Origin: Gerris lacustris
Lineage: Eukaryota; Arthropoda; Insecta; Hemiptera; Gerridae
Reading direction: 5' to 3'
NCBI GenBank assembly: GCA_951217055.1
Contig: OX578276.1
Location: 31,333,505 to 31,397,504 of the forward strand
Length of the DNA: 64,000 bases
The position numbers and the translations under genes are program-made. The notes below the pieces were generated by a model. That model saw only the letters and a program-made list of their open reading frames with translations. It made no database searches and was not told the origin of the DNA. Each line of letters begins with the position of its first letter. Within the stretch, counting starts at the first letter, position 1. Of the stretch, positions 31,006-42,379 are shown piece after piece.

Positions 31006-31380
31006 AACCACATAGATAAGAGATTTTATGTAAAATCGTATAAAGAGGGAAATTTCGGATTATTGACTTCTAACTTCTCTTACAATACAAATTGGTTTGA
31101 CCATTCCTTCAACATTGAAACAATCTATTTAAAATTGTTTAAATATGAAAAACAACTATCAAATTGAATTTATTTTAATGCGTATATTTTTTAATATTTT
31201 AAATTGACATTGATATAAATTGTTCATCATGATCATCTGAATCAGGTTATTAGTCCAATACGTTGTAACAAAAACCTATTATTTTCCTAAACATGTATCC
31301 CAAATTTCAAAACTTTTGGGCTAAATCGGCCCAGTAGTTCAGCTCTATGCTTCTTCCCTACTGCAGACGACAGACGACCT
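31006..31380. other. Intergenic, nothing recognised
   Basis: AT-rich. An R2-like phrase (CCCAAATTTCAAAA, then AATCGGCCCAGTAGTT) occurs at about 31300-31345. No gene. Confidence 0.4.
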
Positions 31381-31980
31381 TTTTACTACGTTTTTATTAG
31401 CTTGCTTTCTTGTTTGTTTGTTCAAATCTTGCAAACGATTTTTGACTAACTTCCCGAATAGCTAGGCACTTGAAACTTTTAGAATAGCTCAGAACACGAC
31501 GACAATGCATTATTTTAATACTTACACCCATCTTTCAGCAGAATTTAATTCGTTTTCAGCAAATTTGCTGTACGGAAAATTAGTTCGGAAAAAATCCGCA
31601 AGTTATTTTGCCATGTCCCATATTTACAATCTTCATTTTGACGGGTTTCAAATTTGTGATTTTTATAAATAAGGGATAAACATTGAATGACAGCAAAAGA
31701 GGAAATATATCGATTATATTATTTATATCATTTCAAATAAATCGATGGCACGGTTTAGATTTGGTGTTGGTGAGATCCGTTGAACAAAGATTTGTCCTTT
31801 TATAGGTTTAAGATCAGCTCTCTAGATGGTTGTCATTTATGTGAAGTAAATGAATTCGGAACTATTGTTTTTTTTCACTAACATTATATATTATATAGCA
31901 ATAACAATTATATTATCAACATTACATACGATTCAACAGAAAATTTAAAAAAGTAGTATATAAAAAGTTCTTTTTATCTT
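31381..31980 (+). mobile_element. MITE-like family M, copy A
   Basis: About 600 bp, shared with 41652-42379, 55043-55645 and (inverted, internally deleted) 63146-63487. Each copy starts TTACTACGTTTTTATTAGC and has AAAACGTAGTA or a decayed form near the other end, followed by a common AAAAAGTTCTTTTTATCTT hairpin tail. The interior has TTCGGAAAAAATCCGCA and a TTTGACGGGTTTCAAAT block. No coding capacity. At 55.0 kb the copy interrupts another repeat, showing that it moves as a unit. Confidence 0.8.
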
Positions 31981-32230
31981 TAAATTATTAAATACCTCAG
32001 TTATGGACCCAGGGAGCTTTAAAACGTGTAGATCAATCAGTCCCAAAATAAAATGTTTGCCAGATTACAAAATACTTATACCCTATACACACTATGCATT
32101 GGAGTAAGAAAAAAATAGTCTTCCAATCTGTGTGGTACATGGTTCCTCGCGACCTATAGTATTGGACAAATTAATGGTCACATAAGTAATTCATTGGTAG
32201 ATTTGACGGAGATTTTGTGGTATTTAGATA

Positions 32231-32455
32231 ACATTATGGTGTATTAGGTACTGAGTAAATAATAACGCACATCTAAGAAATAATCAGTATATTGTCTAAC
32301 CACAAGAAAAAAAAATTTAACAAAAGAAAAAAATTATACCGGTATTTTATAAATGTTTTATTGTTAAATTTTTTTTTTTCTTGTGATCAGACAATATACT
32401 GATTATTTCTTATATGTGCGTTATTACTTACTCAGTACCTAATATACCATAATGT
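32231..32455. mobile_element. 225-bp foldback
   Basis: The left arm (32231-32322) and right arm (about 32361-32455) are complementary, for example ACATTATGGTGTATTAGG against CCTAATATACCATAATGT and AATAATCAGTATATTGTCT against its complement. The loop is only about 40 bp. GGTCACATAAG occurs outside each arm (32176-32186 and 32456-32466) and may mark duplicated flank. Confidence 0.8.
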
Positions 32456-32689
32456 GGTCACATAAGAATAATTAGATCTGTTTCAATATCCAGTGGGGTG
32501 GGGGTTACACTTATTAATTTAGCACATAAGGTTGAAATTAATATGGCACCATCTGTGGAATTTCAACAAACTATTCAAATTTCTTTGAATTTGGATGATT
32601 ACTTTTAATGATATGGTTGTTAATAACAACATGTTAGTGCTGCAGGAAGCAATGTGTACATTAGGTTGAAATTAATATGGGATACTGTA

Positions 32690-32835
32690 CTGTATAAATT
32701 TACGATGACCAAAAATGGGCTAATTATGACCTACCATCCAAATTTCATTAAAATATCAGACTTGTAGTTTTTATTTGGTGTTTAGCAAAAATGTTGCGGG
32801 TAGACTGCCATACAAACATGAGACCAAGAATCTTC
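32690..32835 (+). repeat. Repeat R1 fragment
   Basis: Carries the R1 phrases GGGCTAATTATGACCTACCA and TCCAAATTTCATTAAAAT and a decayed GAGACCAA block, but lacks the terminal hairpin. Confidence 0.55.
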
Positions 32836-32867
32836 CCTGCCGTCTTAGATAGATAGATTCCTGTATA

Positions 32868-33240
32868 GTTTTTTTTTTTAGCTCTAAATTTGGGAGCGCT
32901 ACCCCCAAAAACTCTTTAAAAACGTGATAAAAAATATTTCTTTGATGATTATAATGATTAAAAAATTCTTAAATGTAGTCCATTTAAATATGAATCTAAA
33001 GATATAAGCCGTTTTCGCGGGAAATCTAGTTCCTGAGAAAATAGCATAAAACGTGGACGGAGAGAGCCCGGGTTCGATTCCCCGCCCAGGAGAAGTTATT
33101 TTTATGATTCATTTTGATGAAATGTTCAATAATAGTTAAATGTACATACAAAAACTAATAATGTGAAACACTGGGCTAAGAAATTATATGAACTTGTATA
33201 TGAGAAATTTTGTCTAAGTTGTCTCGGATCGATATTTACC
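32868..33240 (-). repeat. Repeat R2 copy with tRNA-like scrap
   Basis: Inverted match to 6100-6470. It includes GGGAGCGCTACCCCCA in the middle and, at 33065-33090, GCCCGGGTTCGATTCCCC on the plus strand. As in the other copy, the tRNA-like part is antisense to the tail direction of R2. No box A was found upstream. Confidence 0.75.
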
Positions 33241-33244
33241 TTTT

Positions 33245-33312
33245 TTTTTAATCGTTCTTAAAAATGATCACATTGCTTCTGTTACCTTCGGTAAGCTCGG
33301 AAGGAAAAGTGA
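33245..33312 (+). repeat. Repeat R1 terminal hairpin fragment
   Basis: Reads ATCGTTCTTAAAAATGATCA and then CTTCTGTTACC-TTC-GGTAAGCTCGGAAG, the terminal hairpin of R1, with a few changes in the first stem. Confidence 0.7.
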
Positions 33313-33904
33313 AAAACATGAAAAAACAATAAAATACAAAAGTAAAAACCCCCATACGTCAAAATAAAAAGAGAAAGATAGAGAAGGTAATCTGTTTTCT
33401 TGACAATAAAGTTAATAATCGATGGTTTATCTATTTTTTAATTTATCTGAAACTTAAGAAATAGGAAGAAAATCATTTAATTTATTTTTCATTTTAAATT
33501 TATATTTATAAGAAAATTTGCAGATACGAGGTATAAGGTTTTAGCTGGGAACAACAGAGGAAATAATTGTTAGTTTAATTTATTTTAAATATGGGGAATT
33601 CGGTTAAGAAAACAGTCGGACAGTTTCTCAGTTCGACAAATCTAATAAAATTAGAAGATCTGAAACTTTTTAATAAAAAAAAATAAGCAAATTAACGTCG
33701 TAATCTCGGCTCGTTTATGCCTCGGAGAGAGGCGTAATATAGCCAATTTTACAAAATGAAGAAAGAATAAACATAATTTTTCAATCCTTCAACGACTACC
33801 ACAAATACTACGAATCTGATTTTTAAAATCTGAAAATTTTAAATTTAATTTGTAAGAAAATTTAAAGGATACGAGGTATAAGTTTTCAGCCGCATCAAAC
33901 ATGA

Positions 33905-34432
33905 TTTTCTTTGATTTTTGCTTCCGAGCATACCGAAGGTAACGAAATCTATGTGGTCGTGAATCCGTTTCAGACATCAGGGAACATTGTTGTGTCTGTC
34001 CGTCGGTCTGTCGCTCAATTTTTGCGAACCAACATATTATAAAAACTGGATGTCCAATTTGAATCAAATTTGGTCGTTTGTCCCATATAGAATTCAACAT
34101 TTTGCGCTCATTTGTTTCTCTTCAACATGTGCACAAACATACATTTATTTACACCTACAGCTTCAAAAGTACTTATCTGATTTGCATGAAACTTTTATAG
34201 TTTATCGAAAGCAACCCGCAGATAGCCCCAGATTAATTTGGACCGTCTGCGCTCTTTAGATTTTGGTAAATTGATACTTTAATTCATGTAAAAAATCAAA
34301 ACAATTTTGACAGATTAAAAAAAAACGGGGGAAACAATTAAACAAATTAAACCTTAATTGCTTGTAAAAGCATACAATCTATAAAGTACATGATAGTATG
34401 TGAGGAAGCTATGTGACACACCAATTGGCAGT
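33905..34432 (-). repeat. Repeat R1, nearly full-length copy
   Basis: The best copy for defining R1. It starts (in reverse) TTTTGCTTCCGAGCATACC and a GAAGGTAACG hairpin. It runs through the GTCTGTC block, CAACATATTATAAAAACT, TTTACACC, ATTTTGGTAAATTGATAC and AATCAAAACAATTTTGAC, and ends GAGGAAGCTATGTGACACAC and CAATTGGCAG. Length about 530 bp. No protein is encoded. The short overlapping frames on both strands here are chance. Confidence 0.75.
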
Positions 34433-35464
34433 CAATTATTAAATTATTGATAACTCAAATTACTAATACCTAAAAGGAATGTATTTTAAAGGAAAATTAA
34501 ACTTTATACATGTGATCTCATTAATTCCAAGAATAAACTTTACGATATCAAATGATGTAATTGTATTATTTATGTTGATCTACTAAATGAATTCATTAAA
34601 AAAAAAGAAATAAGTAAAAGATTTCATGGTTTTAAGATAAGTTTTAAGTTTGCTTTTTCGAAACATTGCATTGAATTCTTTTTTTTAATTTTATTTTGTA
34701 CCAAAGGATGAGTTAAAGGATGAGAATAAAAAAAAAAAAAAAAATTAAAAAAGAAAGAAATAATAATACAGAAGAGGGTAGAAAAGAAAAGTCTATTTTT
34801 GTTTTGTTCTTTTACGCCTTAAGGGGGAATTCACCTTTAAAGTATTCAAGTTCTTTGTCTGTTTTTTACTAACTTCTTTTTTTAAAAAAAAAGAAATTCA
34901 CATATAAGCTTAAAAAGGAAGTGAAAAGAGAGTGAACGAGGATAGTTAAGAATTGAGAGAAGAGAAAAATAAAAATAAAAAAAAATACAAGAAGGTAGCA
35001 GAGCGAGAAGTTACAAGAAAGTGGTGGGGATGGACCGGGGAATAACGTCTCGCCTAACTTTATATATACGAGATGCAAGGCTGCTCAGTAGATTAGAAGT
35101 GTTCAAAGATAGTCGAAGAAGAGTTTTATAAGCTACAACCTACAACACAAGACTACATCATACGCGAACATCCTCTTCAATACCTACTATAGTGCTCCCA
35201 TACCTACATAGCTGCTTTAAGAAACACAATGCCGAAGGTAAACCAATCTATCTCTTATTATTATGGCCTTACAATGCTCCTTATATCGTTTCAATATACT
35301 CACTGAAATGTGTTATGTCACTTTTTTTTATATACTTAAAAAATAGCATCTCGTTAATATTTTTTTTTTCTCACGAAATTAATTCATTGTGTATCTTCTT
35401 ATTACTAAACTATAACTAGATCTAGTGTAGTAATTCTTGGACACTAATTCTTTTTTTTAAAGAA
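34433..35464. other. AT-rich intergenic DNA
   Basis: Contains an A-run (34727-34743) and purine-rich and T-rich low-complexity tracts. The plus-strand frame at 35192-35419 is T-rich and gives a hydrophobic pseudo-peptide with no recognisable family. Confidence 0.45.
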
Positions 35465-35935
35465 AATAATTTTTCTGAACTATAACTACCTGCAGCGTTA
35501 TTTTTGTTCACTATTTATTTTCTTCAAAAACAAACAATTTTTCTGAACTATAACTAGCTCCAATGTTATTTTTGTTCACTATATATCTATTTAAAAAAAA
35601 AACAAAAACAATATTACTGAACTAAAACTAGCTCAAATGTTATTTTTGTTCACTATATATCTATTTAAAAAAACAAAAAAAAACAATATTACTGAACAAA
35701 AACTAGCTCAAATGTTATTTTTGTTCACTATATATCTATTTAAAAAAACAAAAACAATATTACTGAACTAAAACTAGCTCAAATGTTATTTATGTTCACT
35801 ATTTATCTATTTCAAAAGCAAACTATTTTACTAAACTATAACTAGCTCAAGTATTATTTTTGTTCAGTAATTTAAAAAAGCAAACTATTTTATTGAACTA
35901 GAACTAGCTCCAGCTTTATTTTTGTTTATTTATAA
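35465..35935. repeat. Minisatellite, unit about 70 bp, about 7 copies
   Basis: Each unit contains CTGAACTATAACTAGCTC, TTATTTTTGTTCACTATATA and an A-rich stretch of variable length (AAAAACAAAAACAATATTA). The length variation is mostly in the A-rich part. The middle three units are the most alike. Confidence 0.92.
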
Positions 35936-36769
35936 ATGCATATTTTCAACAAGTGACAGATAAAATAAAGAGATATTCAGGTTTAATAATAAATAATATA
36001 ATGCAAATATATTGCATTGTAAAATTTAAATTTCCTTAATTAGATTTGTTTTTCTTTAAAAATATCTTCTTTTTTTTAAAAACATTGAATTTGTAAATTG
36101 AACGATATTATCTCATATTTATTAGCATTGTTTATTGGTTTAGTTTATTATACTTTTACTTTCTCGTATACCTACGAAGTATGTAGAAAGAGTTATTATT
36201 TGTAAAGTATTGGTTTTGTTCAAAAGTCATTATGTTTATGCTTGAAATTAAATTACTTTCAATTTTTTTTTTTATAATATGATGATTTGTTTTGAATATC
36301 CAAAATAGTTAACTAGTGATGCGTTGCATTCCGCACTCGCGTATTAAGGATGTGGAGGGGGGGGGGAGGGGAGTAATAATCATTACATACTTAAAAAGAC
36401 CTTCAATTTGATATACACCATCGCACATTATGACTTAAAAAAAACTTTTTTTTCTTACCCTTAACGACCCTGTCTAGAATCTAGAACACTTAATTTTTGT
36501 GTTTTCGGACACTTGTGGCAGCCAATTTAAAAATATTTTTATTTTATGTATTCTTTCTCTCTATTTTCTAGAGAATTTTAAAATTATATGCATCATGCCA
36601 AATTATTTTCTCTAAACAAAATGATTGTTATATTTAATAAAATAGATGCTTGCTAAAACGTTACTACTCAGTAAATTGTCTTATTTTGGCAATCATTAAA
36701 AATTCTATTTACTTTTGATAGGAATTATATTTACTTCCATCAGGAATATTATTTGCTTTCAATATGATT
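35936..36769. other. AT-rich DNA, nothing recognised
   Basis: Contains a G-run at 36356-36370 within a GTGGAGGGG block. No gene. Confidence 0.4.
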
Positions 36770-37340
36770 ACTATTTGATCTCAAAAGAAATACTATTTAC
36801 TTTCGATAGAAATGCTATTTACTTTCGTTTGGAGTGCTATTTACTTTTGAGAGAAATACTATTTACTTTTGAGAGAAATAGTATTTACTTTTGAGAGAAA
36901 TACTATTTACTTTCGATAGAAATGCTGCTATTTACTTTCGTTTGGAGTGCTATTTACTTTTGAGAGAAATACTATTTACTTTCGATAGAAATGCTATTTA
37001 CTTTCGTTTGGAGTGCTATTTACTTTTGAGAGAAATACTATTTACTTTCCTTTGGAGTGCTATTTACTTTTGAGAGAAATACTAATTACTTTCGATAGAA
37101 ATGCTTATTTACTCTCGTTTGGAGTGCCATTTACTTTTGAGAGAAATACTAATTACTTTCGATAGAAAAACTATTTACTCTCGTTAGAAATATATTTAGT
37201 TTTGAGAAAATGCTATTTACTTTCTTTAGGAGTACTATTTAATTTTGAGAGAAATAATATTTACATTCGATAGAAATGCTATTTACTCTCGTTAGGAGAA
37301 CTATTTATTTTTGAGAGAAATACTATTTACGTTCATTAAC
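36770..37340. repeat. Nested minisatellite built on CTATTTACTTT
   Basis: A basic unit of about 22 bp (CTATTTACTTT plus a variable half such as TGAGAGAAATA, CGATAGAAATG or CGTTTGGAGTG) repeats about 25 times. The three half-types alternate in a regular order in 36780-37130, giving a composite unit of about 66 bp. The 60-codon frame through it is a by-product of the periodicity. Confidence 0.9.
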
Positions 37341-37379
37341 ATTAATGACTCTATTTTCTATTTTAACTAAAGGGTAAAC

Positions 37380-37402
37380 GAAAAAAAAAAAAAAAAAAAA
37401 AA
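37380..37402. repeat. Poly(A) tract
   Basis: About 23 A residues. No adjacent element with a recognisable tail was found. Confidence 0.9.
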
Positions 37403-37937
37403 CTTTCGTTAACCATAAACACAACAAAGACTCGATATTAAAAAGAATAAAAATGAATCCATTTTATGAATCTGTCTATCTATTATGTTATTCTCTAGAT
37501 GTGAGTGAAAACCAATAATTGTTTTATATGGTCCAACGAGTTTTGGAATTCTCCAAGTGGGACGAGTATGGTAATTAGTAGGTGGCAGAAATACCATGTT
37601 AATTTATTGTTTGTTATTGTTGATTTTTATAAATACTAAATATAGCTACCCTGTAACCGGTCATATTGAGATTTCAAGTTTAAGCTCAGATCGCCCGGAC
37701 AGTAGAAATATTGCCGAATTTAACCTTGTCTGGCAATTGTCTACAATCATAGCCAATTGTTTTTACGCATATATACTCATAAACGAAATGTAGCCGGTCT
37801 TTTTACTTCCTCATTTTAGTTGAATATTTTATAGAAAGAGTATTGTGATGAACACAAAATTAGATTTTGATGGATTTACACGTTTTTAAATCTCCTTAGT
37901 TCAAAAAAGTAGACTTTAATATTGATCTGTTTGAAGT
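37403..37937. other. Intergenic, no gene
   Basis: AT-rich. The R2-like phrase TTTTGATGGATTTACACG occurs near 37866. The two short frames in the region are not recognised. Confidence 0.4.
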
Positions 37938-38226
37938 TTGACATGTGCTGCATACTGTGCAGTTTGACATCTGCTGCATACTGTGCAGTTTGACATGTGC
38001 TGCATACTGTGCAGTTTCACATGTGCTGCATACTGTGCAGTTTGACATGTGCTGCATACTATGCAGGTTTGACATGTGCTGCATACTGTGCAGTTTGACA
38101 TGTGCTGCATACTGTGCAGTTTGACATCTTCTGCATACTATGCAGTTTGACATCTGCTGCATACTGTGCAGTTTGACATCTTCTGTATACTATGCAGTTT
38201 GACATCTGCTGCATACTGTGCAGTTT
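37938..38226. repeat. 26-bp minisatellite, about 11 copies
   Basis: The unit is TTTGACATGTGCTGCATACT plus GTGCAG, with variants (ATCTGC, ATCTTC for ATGTGC; ACTATG for ACTGTG). Variants alternate, especially in the right half. Because 26 is not a multiple of three, open frames run through it with rotating peptides. These are not proteins. Confidence 0.95.
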
Positions 38227-38591
38227 CATGGAACCTACAAAACTACATTGATGTCGATGACATTTGACGTGCATGTTGAAAAAGACGATAATACATTTAG
38301 TGGCGCAGCCCTCCAAAAAAGCATTTCATTATAAAAACGGATTTAACGATTTTAATCGAAAAATTCTGAAATCTAGTCCTCTTAAATACGAAATCACTAA
38401 CATATATATATTTAGTAATACAAGTAGTTTTCTAGGGAAAAAAATCTAGTTTCCGAGATATTAAAGAAAATAAATTTGTCCATGCTGAAATTCGAAAACG
38501 AAATTGAAACAACCACCTGTGTATAACTTTATAAATATGTTTAATAATAAATTAGATTTTATAGTCAAGGAGACATAAATTTGACGAACTA

Positions 38592-39076
38592 ACTCAAGCT
38601 AAAATTTTGTGTATAAGTTAATCTTTTGGTGCTCTTTAAGAATGTGTGGTCAGCTAATTTCGTCTGCGGGTCATATAGCTTGACCATAAGCTATTATATA
38701 AACAGACAGACGGAGAGCTTCTATGTCCCATCTATTTTAGCAGACAGTGAGTACTAAATTAGTTAGATGACCAACAATCAAGTTCATGTTAGCTTGTCAC
38801 TTGACAGGTTACTTAGTCAAATATTTCTTCCAATCAAAGTGGTCACCTTTCAAGTGAAAAAATACGATCCACTTGATTTTTTGGTGAACAAACTAATTTT
38901 GTACTCATAATTATGAAAATCACATTGTCCGCCGAAATAGATGGGACATCTCTCCATCAGTCTGTTTATTTACATCTTATGGCCTAGCTATGTCCCGCAA
39001 ACGAACTTAGCCGACCGCACATATTCTTAAAAGGCACCAAAAGATCAACTTGTACACAAAATTCTAGCTTGATGTT
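38592..39076. mobile_element. 485-bp inverted-repeat element (about 145-bp arms)
   Basis: The left arm starts near ACTCAAGCTAAAATTTTGTG and runs to ATGTCCCATCTATTT (38737). The right arm mirrors it from AAATAGATGGGACAT (38934) to AAAATTCTAGCTTGATGTT. The match is good but not perfect. The spacer of about 195 bp is AT-rich with no gene. Confidence 0.85.
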
Positions 39077-39309
39077 ACTCACTCCAACACTTAGTAGCGC
39101 ATTTATCACCTTCCACAATTACACCTCGAAGTCTTGCGTAAATAGGTATTATAAAGGTATTTAACAAGTGCATTAGACGTGATCCACGCGCAATTAAAGT
39201 AACTATACGGGAAATATTTAAACTAAGGAAACTATAAATAAAATTATTCAGGTGAATTATATTCTTCATCATATACCTTTAACAACATTCATTTTTTAAA
39301 TAAAATGAA

Positions 39310-39475
39310 AATTTATTTAATTAGTCTGCCAATATGTGTGGCATATAGCTTCCTCGCTCCTATTTCGTATATTTAACCATTTTATGTTTTTACAACTTAT
39401 TATTGTAAAATTTATTTAATTTTCCCCGGTTTTTTAAATCTCTCAAAATTGTTTTGATTTTTATTATTACTGGTC
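39310..39475 (-). repeat. Repeat R1 right-end fragment
   Basis: Carries GTCTGCCAATATGTGTGGCA, TAGCTTCCTCGCTCCTATTT and CAAAATTGTTTTGATTTTTA, the complement of the R1 right end. Confidence 0.6.
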
Positions 39476-39903
39476 TATATTACTTTGCTTTGTAAGTTTC
39501 ATCGCACATTTACGTTTCCCCAATTTTGAACCACTTCCCGTGATTCAATCTTCCCCAAATTTTGCACATAGATACAACTAAGGTGAAGTATATAGAAACC
39601 AAAAAAACCAAAAAAAAAAAAAAACATGGCGCCAAATTTATTTGCTTTTTAAGTTTCATCGCACACCTATTACCCCAATTTTGAACCACTTATCGTCATT
39701 CAATCTTCCCCAAATTTTGCACATAGATACAACTAAGGCGAAGAATACAGGAACCAAAAAAAAAACAACAAAAAAAAAATGGCGTCAAATTTATTTGCTT
39801 TTTAAGTTTCATCGCACACCTATTACCCCAATTTTGAACCACTTATCGTCATTCAATCTTCCCTAAATTTTGCACATAGAAACAACTATGGTGAAGAATA
39901 CAG

Positions 39904-39904
<1 letters not shown>
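39476..39904. repeat. Tandem repeat, unit about 140 bp, 3 copies
   Basis: Each copy contains TTTGCTTTTTAAGTTTCATC, CCCCAATTTTGAACCACTT, CAATCTTCCCCAAATTTTGC and ACATAGATACAACTA, then an A-rich stretch. The A-rich stretch grows from copy to copy and ends in the pure A-run at 39905. Confidence 0.9.

Positions 39905-39935
<31 letters not shown>
39905..39935. repeat. Poly(A) tract
   Basis: About 30 A residues closing the 140-bp tandem array. Confidence 0.9.
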
Positions 39936-39939
<4 letters not shown>

Positions 39940-39989
39940 GAAAATAAGACCAGTTTTGAAAAATGGCATTTTTATATTAATTATTTATT

Positions 39990-40955
39990 TTACAGGAATT
40001 AGAGATATGGGTGTAAACAAATTTATGTTTGTGCGCATATTGTAGAGAAACAAATAGGCGCATATTGATTTTTTACCTGAAAGTATCAATTTAGCAAAAT
40101 TTGTAGTGTTCAGGCGGTTGAAAGTTATCTGGGGCTATCTGCGGGCTACGTTTGACAAACTATTTAAATTTCATAAAAAACAGATGAGTACTTTTGAAGA
40201 TATAAGTGTAAATAAATGTATCTTTGTGTCCAAAATCAAATGGGTGCAGAAGGTTGTAACTTATATGGGACCAAAATCAAATGGGTGCAGAAGGTTGTAA
40301 CTTATATGGGACCAACAATGGGCTAATTATGACCTACCATACAAATTTCATAAAAATCAGGCCAGTAGTTTTTACGATATGTTGGTTTGCAAAAATTGAG
40401 CGAGAGGCCGACAGACAGACACGGAACCAAAAATGTTCCGGTACTTTTTTACTTTGTTACCCACCCAAGCGGACTTGTCCCCTGGGTCTTGTCCCTTGGG
40501 TCTTTGTTAAGACCCAAGGTGGGTAACAAAGTAAATTAGGTCGGATGTGGCAAGTTTTTATTTTGTTACCCACCGTTTGCTTACATTATTGTGCTTGACA
40601 TTTTTTTTCAAATTAATTGACAATCTTAACTGGGGAAGAACTGGGCAAATATTCCTTTGGGACAAAGAAATGTCACACTTCTGTATATAAAAAGGACAAT
40701 ATCCGTTAGTCTAACTATCTAGTAAGTCAAAGTAACCTTTAATCGAATACATTTTGAACAAAAGAAAGTTCACTTGGATTTAATAATAAATTAAAAATAA
40801 ATAAATAAATTTGGGTGGCTAACAAAGTAAAAGAGTGCCAATGTGGTATCCTTTATGTCTGAAACAGATTTCTGTCTTGCAATTTTTGAAATATTTTTGT
40901 TCTTCAAAATGATCATATAGCTTCCGTAACCTTCGGCCAACTTGGGAGCTAAAAA
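39990..40955 (+). repeat. Repeat R1 copy, interrupted by a small inverted-end element
   Basis: R1 phrases run from TTTTGAAGATATAAGTGTAA through GGGCTAATTATGACCTACCA to CACGGAACCAAAAATGTTCC (40438). They resume at ATGTCTGAAACAGATTTCTG (about 40857) and end with CTTCCGTAACC-TTC-GGCC at 40920-40945. A short phrase is repeated twice inside (about 40235-40310), a small local duplication. Confidence 0.75.
40441..40850. mobile_element. Inverted-end element inside R1
   Basis: The left end contains TTACTTTGTTACCCACC and the right end its near-complement GGGTGGCTAACAAAGTAA. The R1 sequence is split cleanly around it, with GGTA at both junctions as a possible 4-bp target duplication. A second internal copy of the end motif (40530-40550 and 40580) suggests a rearranged or nested structure. 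No coding frame. Confidence 0.6.
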
Positions 40956-41329
40956 ATTAAATATCTCTACTTCTTCTCTACTGGGTTTTCCTTTTTCTTG
41001 TAGACGAAATATGTATAGAAAGAAATAAATGTCGTGAAATTTTCATTTTAAGTTTTTGATGGATTTACACGCTGTAAGGTACTCTGAGGTCAAAGAAAAA
41101 AATTCTCCATTTCATGGAAAATATTGAATTGTGGATACGTGTTTGGGCATTGAATCCATATATCGACATTTCAATGCTTTGCCGTGAAGTGGAGGAAACC
41201 AGTATACATTTGTCTAATTGATATAGTGGATAGATGTTTAGGTGCAAAATTATGAAATATTAATACATTTTGATTACCATTTGGTCCACTAGGAGCTCTG
41301 ATATCATTTTATATAAAATTTAGAAACTT

Positions 41330-41575
41330 CTATCGGTGAAATATAGTACTACAATGAATACAAGTGAAAACCAATCTACCTCCTACTATATTCTAACTTC
41401 CTGGCACAATATAATATAAAAGGGCCAAAATTTACATGTCGTTTTTTCAATCTTCAGCATATCGTCAAAATATTGTACTACAAATGAAAACCTATGGACC
41501 TCCTGTTAAATCCTGACTTTCTGGCACGATATTTTAGAGCCTCGCATTTTTCATGTCGTTTTTTTGGGAGAAGGA
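41330..41575. repeat. Diverged tandem dimer, unit about 120 bp
   Basis: Two adjacent segments share a TATTGTACTAC or TATAGTACTAC block, then GAAAACC, ACCTCCT, CTTCCTGGCAC or CTTTCTGGCAC, and CATGTCGTTTTTT. No coding frame. Confidence 0.7.
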
Positions 41576-41651
41576 AATTCTGTACCCCAGAGTTAAATCA
41601 TATCCTTTATAAAAATGTCTGTCTGATGTCGCGAAAGCTATACTACTGATT

Positions 41652-42379
41652 TTATTACTACGTTTTTATTAGCTTGCTTTCTTGTTTGTTTGTTTGTTTG
41701 TCCAGTACAAATCTTGCAATCGATTTTTAACTAACTTCCCGAGTAGCTAAATATTTGAAACTTTTAGAAAAGCTCAGAACACGATGACAATGCATTATTT
41801 TAATACTTTTAGATATTTTTCAGCAGAATTTATTAGTTTTTAGAAATTTTGCTGCATGGAAAGTTAATTCGGAAAAAATCCGCAAGTTATTTTATTTGTT
41901 TTGACATATCCCGTAGTATTTACAATCTTCATTTTGACGGGTTTCAAATTTGTGATTTTTCATTAAGAAGTAAACATTGAATAACAGCGAAAAGTAAACA
42001 AAGAAATAAATTAATTGACGTGTGACGACCAGGTTTGTTTACACTTGTGTCCTAGGTATAGGTTTAATTTTTCTGCATCTGTACTTCTTTACTTGTACAC
42101 ATTTTTCTTCTCTAAACTGTCCCTACACAGGGGTATGTCAATGACACGGTTTAGATTCGGTGTTGGTGAGATCCGTTGTACAAAGATTTGTCCTTTTATA
42201 GGTTTAAGATCAGATCTCTAGATGGTTGTCATTATTATGTGAAGTAAATAAATTCGGAACTATGTATTTTTTTTTTCACTAACATTATATTATAACAATG
42301 ACAATTATATTATCAACATTACATATGATTCAACAGAAAATTTATAAATGTAGTATATAAAAAGTTTTTTTTTTATCTT
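41652..42379 (+). mobile_element. MITE-like family M, copy B
   Basis: Same ends as copy A (TTACTACGTTTTTATTAGC at the left, TGTAGTATATAAAAAG near the right). It is about 130 bp longer because of an extra internal block (about 42010-42140) containing ACCAGGTTTGTTTACACTTG and TTCTTCTCTAAACTGTCC. That block is also found, inverted, in the fragments at 43905-44065 and 44835-44990. Confidence 0.75.

Noticed and set aside
37896..38316. Cys-rich peptides (HMSNCTVCSTCQT type) read through the 26-bp array
   Set aside because: A 26-bp period rotates the frame, so the peptide is an artefact of the repeat. The apparent zinc-finger-like Cys pattern has no protein context.
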